Part shown: one piece after another, positions 27,732 through 35,346 of the stretch
How positions within the stretch are numbered: position 1 is the first letter of the stretch
Layout of the letters: each line of letters starts with the position of its first letter
Origin: an uncultured Acidimicrobiaceae bacterium
Lineage (GTDB): Bacteria > Actinomycetota > Acidimicrobiia > Acidimicrobiales > UBA10347
Reading direction: 5' to 3'
NCBI GenBank assembly: GCA_905182135.1
Contig: CAJJAG010000003.1
Span: forward strand, 310,001-374,000
Length of the DNA stretch: 64,000 nt
Notes under the pieces: model-generated
The model's database searches: none
What the model saw: only the letters and a program-made list of their open reading frames with translations
What the model was told of the DNA's origin: nothing
Program-made: the position numbers and the translations under genes

Positions 27732-28717
27732 GCCGCCCACCCCAATCTCAAAACAGTCGAGCTCGGTTGGCCGCAACCGCCGCAGCACTGGGCGCAGCGG
27801 TGTTGTTACCGGTGATCGTGAATCGAGGTTTGCTCGAAGATTTTTCGAGAGTGTTCGTGCTGATACTGGCTGTACTAGGGGTGAACCTGTTAACGAGTAC
27901 GACCGGGCTTATTTCGCTCGGTCATGGCGTTTTTGTTGGCATTGGCGCCTTCGCCATGGCGAATCTGCTCGATGAGAACATCCCGGTAATCGTGGCGTTG
28001 GTTCTCGCCACAGCCGTAGCTGGCTTTGCGGGCATGATCGTTTCGCTACCCGCTCTCCGGGTTCGGGGCCCCTATCTGGCGCTCATTACCTTGGGTCTGT
28101 CGGTCATGTTTCCGCCGATTGGTCGACGGCTTGGCAAAATCACTGGTTCAGCGCTCGGTCGGTCAGTGGAAGTCGATGGGTTCGACCCACCCGACTTTCT
28201 TCGGCTTGATGAACGCCCGCACATCTGGAACTACGTGGTGTGCCTCACCGTGGTGGCGGCGTGGTTTCTGCTTACCAGGAACCTATTGAATAGCCGGATC
28301 GGTCGAGCTATTCGGGCGACCAAGGACCACGAACATGCCGCTGCAGCGTTCGGTATAAATATATCGATGGCCAAGACCGGAACCTTTGGGATCTCTGCGG
28401 CGATGGCCGGAACCGCCGGGGCACTACAAGCCATCATTGACCCGTATCTAAATACGAACGATTACGACTGGACCCTGTCGCTCAAGCTCTATACATCTGC
28501 TGTGATCGGCGGGCTCGGATCATTGCTGGGTGCGGTCGTGGGTGCGGTGATTTACGTCGGCCTGCCGTGGCTCAACGAAGTTCTTGGTTTGCTGGATAGC
28601 CCATCGTTAGCTTTCGGCCTTGGCCTCCTGGTTGTGATTATGGTTGCGCCCAACGGTGTCGTTGGCCTGTTGGCCCGCTTCAAGAAAAAACCACGCAGCT
28701 CGCAGGACGGCGATTGA
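27728..28717 (+). CDS. Branched-chain amino-acid-type ABC permease, LivM family
   Basis: 329 residues: LTSTTGLISLGHGVFVGIGA at the N-terminal end, LPALRVRGPYLALITLGLSV, IRATKDHEHAAAAFGINISM (coupling helix) and VIGGLGSLLGAVVGAVIYVG, all LivM hallmarks. Start ATG 27728 overlaps the livH stop. The last residues FKKKPRSSQDGD are charged and cytoplasmic. It converges with oleD. With the fused CoA-transferase just upstream, I infer uptake and CoA activation of one carboxylic acid, without knowing which. Confidence 0.9.
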   Translation: MSRPPQSQNSRARLAATAAALGAAVLLPVIVNRGLLEDFSRVFVLILAVLGVNLLTSTTGLISLGHGVFVGIGAFAMANLLDENIPVIVALVLATAVAGFAGMIVSLPALRVRGPYLALITLGLSVMFPPIGRRLGKITGSALGRSVEVDGFDPPDFLRLDERPHIWNYVVCLTVVAAWFLLTRNLLNSRIGRAIRATKDHEHAAAAFGINISMAKTGTFGISAAMAGTAGALQAIIDPYLNTNDYDWTLSLKLYTSAVIGGLGSLLGAVVGAVIYVGLPWLNEVLGLLDSPSLAFGLGLLVVIMVAPNGVVGLLARFKKKPRSSQDGD

Positions 28718-28745
28718 CATGTGACCGGCTTCGGTCAATGAGCGG

Positions 28746-29708
28746 TCAGCGGTACCAGTCGGCGAGCCTGGCTAGGCCATCGTCGATGGAGACCGTTGGT
28801 GTCCAGTCAAGAAGTTCGCGGGTCAGGCGTTGGTCGTACCAGTGGGCGGTGCTGAGTTGCTCGGCAAGGAAACGGGTCATTGGGGGATCCGTGGTGAGCC
28901 GCCCGGCCGCCCACACGGCCTCGACGAGCGCTCCGCCGGCCTTCGCTGCCCATGTCGGTACGCACCGCATTGGCAGTTCAAACCCTGCGGCATCGCAAAG
29001 CCCGCGCAGTAATTCGGTGACCGGACGAGGTTCGCCGTTGGAGATGACTAAGGCCTGGCCATCAATAGCGGGGGCCTGATCGAGTGCAGCAGCGAGCGCG
29101 TCGGCGGCGTTGTCGACGTACGTCGAATCGACGAGTGCAGCGCCGGATCCGATCAGTCGCAGGCTGCCACTAGTAGCACGTCTTACGACTCGAGCAACGA
29201 GCTGTTCATCGCCGGGCCCCCATACGAGATGTGGGCGAACGGCCGTAACCGCCATCTCGCCACCGGCGCGGGCAAGGACGAGTTGTTCGGCTTCGGCTTT
29301 GCTGCGGGCGTAGTACGAACGAGTCGAGGCCGGGTCGGCCGGCAACGCCGACTCTCCAATATGTGCCTTGCCTGAGCTGGCGACCGAGGGTGAGGAGACA
29401 TAGACGAATCGGGTTACGCCTGCCTGTTGGCTTGCGTTGATCAGGTTGCTGGTACCACCAATGTTGACGTCGGCGAAGTCACGCCACCTGCCCGCGGGTG
29501 AGACTCGAGCTGCAAGATGAATTACGGCCTGTTGATCTTTGACGGCAGAGCGAACAACTTGTTGATCGGTGATGTCGCCTTGGATTTCTGCGTAGTCCAG
29601 CCCACTGGGGCGACGTTGTAGGACGGTCACCGTGTGACCATTGCGCCCGATCGTCTGCGCAACTGCTCGGCCAAGCATCCCGCTCGCTCCAGTGACCAGC
29701 ACTCTCAT
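28746..29708 (-). CDS. oleD: OleD: 2-alkyl-3-oxoalkanoate reductase (extended SDR)
   Basis: 320 residues, NAD(P)H-dependent extended short-chain dehydrogenase. VLVTGASGMLGRAV binds the cofactor, VYVSSPSVASS carries the catalytic Ser, SYYARSKAEAEQ has Tyr and Lys, and RPHLVWGPGDEQLV is the usual extended-SDR block. OleD reduces the beta-keto acid made by OleA to a beta-hydroxy acid. ATG 29708 lies ten bases after the oleBC stop. Assignment rests on the context with oleBC and oleA; alone it would be called a 3-beta-HSD/epimerase-type protein. Confidence 0.88.
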   Translation of the reverse strand: MRVLVTGASGMLGRAVAQTIGRNGHTVTVLQRRPSGLDYAEIQGDITDQQVVRSAVKDQQAVIHLAARVSPAGRWRDFADVNIGGTSNLINASQQAGVTRFVYVSSPSVASSGKAHIGESALPADPASTRSYYARSKAEAEQLVLARAGGEMAVTAVRPHLVWGPGDEQLVARVVRRATSGSLRLIGSGAALVDSTYVDNAADALAAALDQAPAIDGQALVISNGEPRPVTELLRGLCDAAGFELPMRCVPTWAAKAGGALVEAVWAAGRLTTDPPMTRFLAEQLSTAHWYDQRLTRELLDWTPTVSIDDGLARLADWYR

Positions 29709-29718
29709 TGAATGACGC

Positions 29719-32349
29719 TCATAGGCGGGGTGGCTTGCCGCCACGTAACACCGTTTCGGCCCATTTCTGAACCCGGGTGCGGTCGATCTTGGAATTATGG
29801 CGCCGGTCGACCGGGATTGTCGGGGTCACCAGCACTGCGGCGATCTCGGCGGAGACTGCCGCCCGAACAGCAGCGGTAACGAGGGCGTCCGCAACAACAG
29901 TTGACCCGACAGATTCGCCGGCCACGACCACTGCAAGCTGTTGGTTGCCGATTGGCCCTACCCCCACAGCGACGGCGTGGTCGACACCGGACACTGACTC
30001 GGCTTGCAGTTCGGTCTCTACCGGTGCAAATACGCCAGTGGCGGCATGGATCAGATGATCGACCCGCCCTTCGATCCATAAACGTCCGAACTCGTCCAGA
30101 TGACCAACGTCGCCGCTTCGGTGCCAGGAGGCCGCTCGGGTAGGCCCAATCGTGGAAGCCGCCAGGGGTATGTCGCCACTCTTTGTCGGCTTTGCTGACA
30201 AGGCTGCTTGGCCTTTATGGTTGACGCTCGAATCGTTCGTGAACGCATGGCTTTGGTTGCGCCACAGGTGGTCATAGCCCTGGCTCAAATGATTGGCCCG
30301 AACCCAGACTTCACCAAGCATTCCGGCAGCCAGCGGATCAGGAAATGTCCCACTCGGAGCGGTGATCGGGCGGATTGTCAGATCGACTGTCGCCAGTGGC
30401 TGACCGACACAAACACCGGCATCGGACGCATCGGCCCCTATCTCATTGGCTGAAGCAATAGTGACCGGCATGAGCTCAGTCATGCCATAGGGAGTGAAGA
30501 AATGGGCGTTGGGGAACACTGGCTGGATCGCCGCAAGCAGTTGTGGCGACACCGGTGCGCCGGCCGTGGCGACCGCACGAATCGACTGCAGCGCACTGCG
30601 GCTAGGGCCCTGGAGATCATCGGAGGTGGCAGCGATATTGGTGAGCACTGCGGGCGAGGCAAACACGATGGTGGCCTCGATGGCCGTCGCTGCATCGGCA
30701 ATGGTTTGCGCTGTCAGCTTGGCGGGCTTGGTTACATCCATCGGTGGTACGACCGACGGAATACCCAACGCTGGAGCAAGCACAGCGAAGGGCGCGAATG
30801 CTACGACGGCTTTATCTGACGGCTCGATTCCAAAAGCACCGTGCAGAGCGTCACGCTGCGCCTCGAGTTGACGGTGGGTGTAGACAACGCCCTTGGACGG
30901 ACCGGTTGAACCCGAGGTGAATACGACTACTGCTGGGTCATCGGGCAACGGTTCAGCTGGTGTGGTCACCGTCGACCCAGAGCCAGCAAGCTCATCGAGG
31001 CTGCTGAGCCGCAGGCGCGTGGCGGGCAGTCGCAAACTTTTGGCCAACAGCAGGCCGCGCCAATCGCCGACGACATAGTCGGGCCGTGATGATCGAAGCG
31101 CTCGGCGCAGGCCATCGAGCCCAAGCCCAGCATCGGGCGCTACGACGATGATTCCCGCCCGCAGGCAGGCATAGACCAAGACGGTCAGATCGATACCGGG
31201 TGGAACTAGCGTCGCCAACCGGTCGCCGGGACGAATGCCTGCAACGAGGAGACCTCGGGCAAGGGACTGCACACGTTCGTCGAGCTGGCCAAAGCTGATC
31301 GAGCGTTCGACACGCTCGGTGGCCTTTGACCTCATCTCGATGATTGCCTTGGCATCGTCATTGCGTCTTAACTCGACGGCGGACCAGATGGGCGCTGAGG
31401 TGCGAGGCCCATTCGGGGTCGATATAGGCACCCGGGCACCGCTAACCCGGTCATTGATCCAGGTGTCGATGAGGTCGATGGCGTCAGTGTCTTCGACGAT
31501 TTGGTGGCCGGCATCGGGATAACGATGAACGTCGGCATGGGGAAGCCGTTGCATCAGGTCGTGCAGGAACGCGTCAGAGAAGATGATGTCTTTGGCTCCC
31601 CACATCAACAGTGCCGGAACGTCTTGCAGCTTGTCGAGTCCAGCGGCTACCCCGGCGAGAGTTTCGAAGGACTCATGGGTTTGCTCGATGGGGATGTCTT
31701 CGACGAAGTCGCGGACGCCGGTACGCAACGCAGCGGTGCGATACGGAGCGGCGTACCCGCGGTAGACCTCACGCGTCAGTTGTGGCCGCGCCATGCGAAG
31801 GGCGCCATGCAAGAACATCGGGGTTGTCTTACACGTGGCTCGAAGCGTCGCTCGGGCGATCGAGATCAGCGGCGGCACCTTGACGGCAAGTGGGCGAGCG
31901 ACGCCAGTGTTCATCAAGACAACCCCAGCAAGTTGGTCAAGATTTTGTTGCGCCCAACCCATTGAGATCGGGCCACCCCAGTCATGGGCAATCGTGATGA
32001 CTGGACCCTCGATGTCGAGTGCTCGCGTTACCGCAGCCAGGTCTGAAATATGGTCGGCGAGGCGCCGGGGTCCACCAGTGCGTTCAGAGAATCCCATATT
32101 CAGCGCATCAACAGCGATCACCCGCCAGTCGGTCAGCGATTGAGCGAGCCCACGCCACATGTATGACCAATTAGGATTTCCGTGAATACAGAGCACGGTT
32201 CCGCGGGCGGACTCGCGGCCACTATCGAGTACGTGCCACGTGCGTTTTACGCCGTCGGCATCGATGGCAGATACCAGGTTTGACCATGCCGGGTCCAGAC
32301 CGATTAGGTCGCGTGGCGGAAGTCGCGCCATTCTGCTTTTGGTGTTCAT
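29719..32349 (-). CDS. oleBC: OleBC fusion: beta-lactone decarboxylase and beta-lactone synthetase
   Basis: 876 residues, two enzymes in one chain as in Micrococcus. Residues about 1-290 are an alpha/beta hydrolase of the haloalkane dehalogenase branch (CIHGNPNWSYMWRGLAQSL, nucleophile Asp in IAHDWGGPIS, His in PDAGHQIVED), matching OleB, which splits a beta-lactone to cis-olefin and CO2. The remainder is an ANL domain (VVFTSGSTGPSKGVVYTHRQ, TPYGMTELMPV, HRSGDVGHLDEFGRLWIEGR), matching OleC, which closes the beta-lactone from the beta-hydroxy acid with ATP. The ANL C-terminal lid is short and ends RRHNSKIDRTRVQKW. ATG 32349 or 32361 are possible starts; the frame continues upstream antisense to oleA without homology. 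Confidence 0.92.
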   Translation of the reverse strand: MNTKSRMARLPPRDLIGLDPAWSNLVSAIDADGVKRTWHVLDSGRESARGTVLCIHGNPNWSYMWRGLAQSLTDWRVIAVDALNMGFSERTGGPRRLADHISDLAAVTRALDIEGPVITIAHDWGGPISMGWAQQNLDQLAGVVLMNTGVARPLAVKVPPLISIARATLRATCKTTPMFLHGALRMARPQLTREVYRGYAAPYRTAALRTGVRDFVEDIPIEQTHESFETLAGVAAGLDKLQDVPALLMWGAKDIIFSDAFLHDLMQRLPHADVHRYPDAGHQIVEDTDAIDLIDTWINDRVSGARVPISTPNGPRTSAPIWSAVELRRNDDAKAIIEMRSKATERVERSISFGQLDERVQSLARGLLVAGIRPGDRLATLVPPGIDLTVLVYACLRAGIIVVAPDAGLGLDGLRRALRSSRPDYVVGDWRGLLLAKSLRLPATRLRLSSLDELAGSGSTVTTPAEPLPDDPAVVVFTSGSTGPSKGVVYTHRQLEAQRDALHGAFGIEPSDKAVVAFAPFAVLAPALGIPSVVPPMDVTKPAKLTAQTIADAATAIEATIVFASPAVLTNIAATSDDLQGPSRSALQSIRAVATAGAPVSPQLLAAIQPVFPNAHFFTPYGMTELMPVTIASANEIGADASDAGVCVGQPLATVDLTIRPITAPSGTFPDPLAAGMLGEVWVRANHLSQGYDHLWRNQSHAFTNDSSVNHKGQAALSAKPTKSGDIPLAASTIGPTRAASWHRSGDVGHLDEFGRLWIEGRVDHLIHAATGVFAPVETELQAESVSGVDHAVAVGVGPIGNQQLAVVVAGESVGSTVVADALVTAAVRAAVSAEIAAVLVTPTIPVDRRHNSKIDRTRVQKWAETVLRGGKPPRL

Positions 32350-32419
32350 TCTTAACGGCATATAGTACCGGATAGCCCGTCGACCCTCCCGGGTCTCTAC
32401 CTGGTCGTGTGAGTGAACC

Positions 32420-33451
32420 GTGGCAGCCCCGAGATCTCGTTTTTTTAATGTCGCCGTTTCTGGCTTGGCCCATGTCGATGCCGACGTCGAGGTTTCGTCG
32501 TCTGACCTTGAGAGCCAGATTACCGAGACAATGGAGCGACTGAGCATGCCGCCGGGCCTGCTTGAAGGCCTGACTGGCATCAAGAATCGCCGGTTTTGGT
32601 CTGAAGGAATGGCGCCAAGCGACGCCGCTGCGCTTGCCGCACAAAAGGTGCTGACGCAGACGCCAGTCGACCCGTCCAAGATTGGTGCACTGATTAATAC
32701 ATCGGTGAGCCGTGACTATCTCGAGCCGTCAACTGCAGCGATCGTGCAAGGCAAGATCGGCCTTGGACGCGATTGCATCAACTTCGATATTGGCAGCGCA
32801 TGCCTGGGGTTCATGCAGGGGGCGGCGCTGGCTGCATCGATGATCGAGCGTGGTGAGATCGGGCATGCCCTGATCGTTGCGGGCGAAGACGGTCGTCCAA
32901 TCGTCGAAAAAACCATCCGGAACTTGCAAGACACGACCACCGACGATCCTTCGTTTCGCGAGCAGTTCGCCTGTTTGACATTGGGATCGGCTGGTATTGC
33001 AATGGTGCTGTCACTCGCCGAACCCGATGACGGCCTGCCGCGTTTCATGGGTGGACTTAGCGTGTCGGCAACGCACCATCATGCGCTCAGTGTTGGTAAC
33101 TACGACGGTGGTCGTACTGATTCGCAGGCCTTATTGATGGGGGGCCTTGAACTGGCCGAAGACGGATGGGCCGAAGCCGCGACAGCATTTGACTGGTCTA
33201 TCCCTGACGTTCATACCTTTGCGATCCATCAGGTCAGCAAGGTTCACACCGACATGCTGGTCGATCTGCTTAAGTTCGATCCTGAACGCACACCGCGGAT
33301 CTACCCCGAGTTCGGCAATACCGGACCGGCGTCAGTGCCGACTGTGCTGTCCAAAGAAGTCGACGCTGGCCGCGTCACGCACGGCGACCAGGTGCTGTTG
33401 GTCGGTATGGGAAGTGGCATCAACGCTGCCGCTTTCGAAATTCGCTGGTAG
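32420..33451 (+). CDS. oleA: OleA: acyl-CoA head-to-head condensing thiolase
   Basis: 343 residues of the KASIII-type thiolase superfamily. The catalytic Cys is in NFDIGSACLGFMQG, the His in FAIHQVSKVH and the Asn in FGNTGPASVPTVLSKEVDAG. OleA joins two fatty acyl-CoAs by non-decarboxylative Claisen condensation to a beta-keto acid, the first step to long-chain C=C hydrocarbons. Length and LTGIKNRRFWSEGMAPSDAA fit OleA rather than FabH. Start GTG 32420. It is divergent from oleBC with 70 bases between, a shared promoter region. Confidence 0.92.
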   Translation: MAAPRSRFFNVAVSGLAHVDADVEVSSSDLESQITETMERLSMPPGLLEGLTGIKNRRFWSEGMAPSDAAALAAQKVLTQTPVDPSKIGALINTSVSRDYLEPSTAAIVQGKIGLGRDCINFDIGSACLGFMQGAALAASMIERGEIGHALIVAGEDGRPIVEKTIRNLQDTTTDDPSFREQFACLTLGSAGIAMVLSLAEPDDGLPRFMGGLSVSATHHHALSVGNYDGGRTDSQALLMGGLELAEDGWAEAATAFDWSIPDVHTFAIHQVSKVHTDMLVDLLKFDPERTPRIYPEFGNTGPASVPTVLSKEVDAGRVTHGDQVLLVGMGSGINAAAFEIRW

Positions 33452-33747
33452 CTGGTTCGCCAAGACCGAAACCTGTTCCCTCTAACGCAGGTGGGTCAGA
33501 GTGCATAGCTGAGCGGCGCGGTCACGGGTGTGTATTCGCCTCCCGGAAATGACGAACACACGAGCTCGTCTGTTCCGGGTGATGCGGCTTCAACAAGCAC
33601 GACAATAAGCAGGTTGGGTCATGGTCGGGTTCGCTCCTTAGCCTGCTTGCTGTTGTGTCCGCTCTAACTAAGACATGCACATTTCGATCTGACGGTGCCT
33701 TTGGGGGCGGCAGGTGTCAGTATCGACACGTACTTCGGAGGAACTTC
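33452..33747. other. Intergenic region with short remnant frame
   Basis: 296 bases. A reverse frame ending near 33500 reads VEAASPGTDELVCSSFPGGE and on to PLSYAL, with coding-like codons but no adequate start; it may be the tail of a lost gene. Arms AAGCAGG/CCTGCTT around 33607-33648 are a 7-bp inverted repeat with a long loop. A strong ribosome binding site (GGAGG) at 33737-33742 belongs to the DUF427 gene. Confidence 0.3.
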
Positions 33748-34527
33748 ATGACGATCACCATTACCAATGGTCCACTGTCGCCAACCCCGCCCGCCACGGT
33801 GAATTACACACTCGATGGGCCTAAGAACAAGATGCTGTTCTCACCGTTTCCTCGGCGCGTCCGAGCGGTCTTTGGCGGCGAGGTCGTACTTGATACCGAC
33901 GATGGCATGCTGCTGCACGAAAGTGGGCTGCTACCAGCGCTGTACGTTCCTGTCGCCGATGTCCGGACCGATTTATTGACCAAGGCAGAGCACACGACGC
34001 ATTGTCCTTATAAAGGCGATGCGTCCTACTGGACGATCACCGCAAACGGCGATACGTCACAGAATGCGGTCTGGGGATACGAAATACCCGTTGAGAGTGC
34101 AGCGTTCATCAAGGGTTTCATGGCGTTGTATTGGGAGCGGGTCGACCAGTGGCTCGACGAAGACGAAGAAGTCTTTGGTCATTTGCGTGATCCGTATCAC
34201 CGCATCGATATTCGACCGACCAGCCGAGCCATCACCGCGTCGATTAACGGACGTGTTGTCGCTGAAACGACTGGCGCCTATGTGCTCTCTGAAACGGGAC
34301 TTCCAAACCGTTACTACATCCCCGAGGCCGACGTTCGTGCAGAGCTCTTTACAACCTCGAATACCAGCACCCATTGCCCATATAAGGGTGATACCAACTA
34401 TCGAAGCCTGGCCGATACCGAAGCAGGCGCTGATATTGCGTGGATCTACGCTGACCCGTTTGATGAGTCAGTGCGGATTGCTGGCTATTGGTCCTTTGAT
34501 AGTGACCGCGTCACTATTGCTGGCTAG
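33748..34527 (+). CDS. Tandem DUF427 protein
   Basis: 259 residues with two DUF427 domains. Each has the pattern RVRAVFGGEVVLDTDDGMLL ... ADVRTDLL ... THCPYKGDASYW; the second repeats it as ASINGRVVAETTGAYVLSET ... THCPYKGDTNYR. The Cys in THCPYKG is strictly kept in both. The family is common in actinobacteria and fungi; its biochemical function is unsettled. ATG 33748 has GGAGG at ideal distance. No clear operon partner. Confidence 0.92.
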   Translation: MTITITNGPLSPTPPATVNYTLDGPKNKMLFSPFPRRVRAVFGGEVVLDTDDGMLLHESGLLPALYVPVADVRTDLLTKAEHTTHCPYKGDASYWTITANGDTSQNAVWGYEIPVESAAFIKGFMALYWERVDQWLDEDEEVFGHLRDPYHRIDIRPTSRAITASINGRVVAETTGAYVLSETGLPNRYYIPEADVRAELFTTSNTSTHCPYKGDTNYRSLADTEAGADIAWIYADPFDESVRIAGYWSFDSDRVTIAG

Positions 34528-34692
34528 TTAGAACCGGCCACCACTCAGGCGCACCTGTGGGACTAGGCGCTTCATCAGTGGAGCGTATTCGCCGTTGTCG
34601 AGTGGGGTCATACGGACTGCTTCTCAGCCCTGGCCGCGTCGATGGGCCCACTACGTGTGCCTGCTGATGCAGCACCCAGGCTGCAGTGGCTA

Positions 34693-35331
34693 CTAGCTAG
34701 TGCCCATCGGGAAGATGCCAGGCATGATCGAGAAACCGGGCAGGGCCTTGACCCGGTCGGTCCAGCGGCGCAGCGCGGGATAGTCCAGTCGTGAAACGCC
34801 ACCCTCTTCGGACAACACAACGTCGGGGAAGATTGCAATATCGGCGATGGTTGGGTGGGAAGCCGAGCAGACCCAATTCAAACCTTCGCGCTCGCGGAAC
34901 CAGAGGTGCTCGTCGAGCATCCGAAATAGTCGGTGTGCCCCGGCTCGGCATGCTTCGATGTCAAAGTCGTAGCTCAGGTTCACATAGAGGCGTGCGGCAG
35001 ATGCTGTGTTCGTTGTGCCCTCGGCGAAGAGCAGCCATGATGCTGTCTCACCGAGCAGCGCTGGATCGCGGATGGGGTACCAGTGGCCGCTGGGATCGTA
35101 CTTAGCGGCCAGGTAGACGAGGATCGCGTGGGCGTCCCACAGCACGTATCCGTCATCATTGATGACCGGGATATGGCCAAGTGGGTTGATCTTCTTGAAC
35201 TCGTCGGTCTTGTGCTCGAGGCCGGGAAAAAAGTCGATAGGTACCGACTCGTAGGGCACATCGAGAAGGCTCATCATCAGGCGCTGCTTGTAGCAGTTCG
35301 CCGAGAGCTCATAGTCGTACAGCTTGATCAT
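34693..35331 (-). CDS. Glutathione S-transferase-like protein (NdmE-like)
   Basis: 212 residues: thioredoxin-like N-terminal domain (IKLYDYELSANCYKQRLMMS, NPLGHIPVINDDG) and an all-helical C-terminal domain (HPTIADIAIFPDVV, with the N-capping box Asp). Alone it is a bacterial GST. It is the last gene of the operon, 15 bases after the reductase with a terminal Rieske domain and next to the Rieske-less oxygenase. In caffeine-degrading Pseudomonas the GST-like NdmE holds NdmC and NdmD together (established for that system), so I infer the same structural role. Most actinobacteria use mycothiol rather than glutathione, which also argues against conjugation. Confidence 0.87.
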   Translation of the reverse strand: MIKLYDYELSANCYKQRLMMSLLDVPYESVPIDFFPGLEHKTDEFKKINPLGHIPVINDDGYVLWDAHAILVYLAAKYDPSGHWYPIRDPALLGETASWLLFAEGTTNTASAARLYVNLSYDFDIEACRAGAHRLFRMLDEHLWFREREGLNWVCSASHPTIADIAIFPDVVLSEEGGVSRLDYPALRRWTDRVKALPGFSIMPGIFPMGTS

Positions 35332-35346
35332 TTGTCGCTTCTGCTC

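Noticed and set aside
32350-32679. Extension of the oleBC frame into oleA
   Set aside because: No homology; antisense to the start of OleA, whose N-terminus is well conserved.
34528-34611. Reverse 27-codon frame (MTPLDNGEYAPLMKRLVPQV and on)
   Set aside because: Coding-like but too short and unrecognised; may be a gene tail, not annotated.
34693-35331. Detoxifying glutathione S-transferase
   Set aside because: Context fits a structural NdmE-like subunit better, and glutathione is unusual in actinobacteria; enzymatic activity is not excluded.
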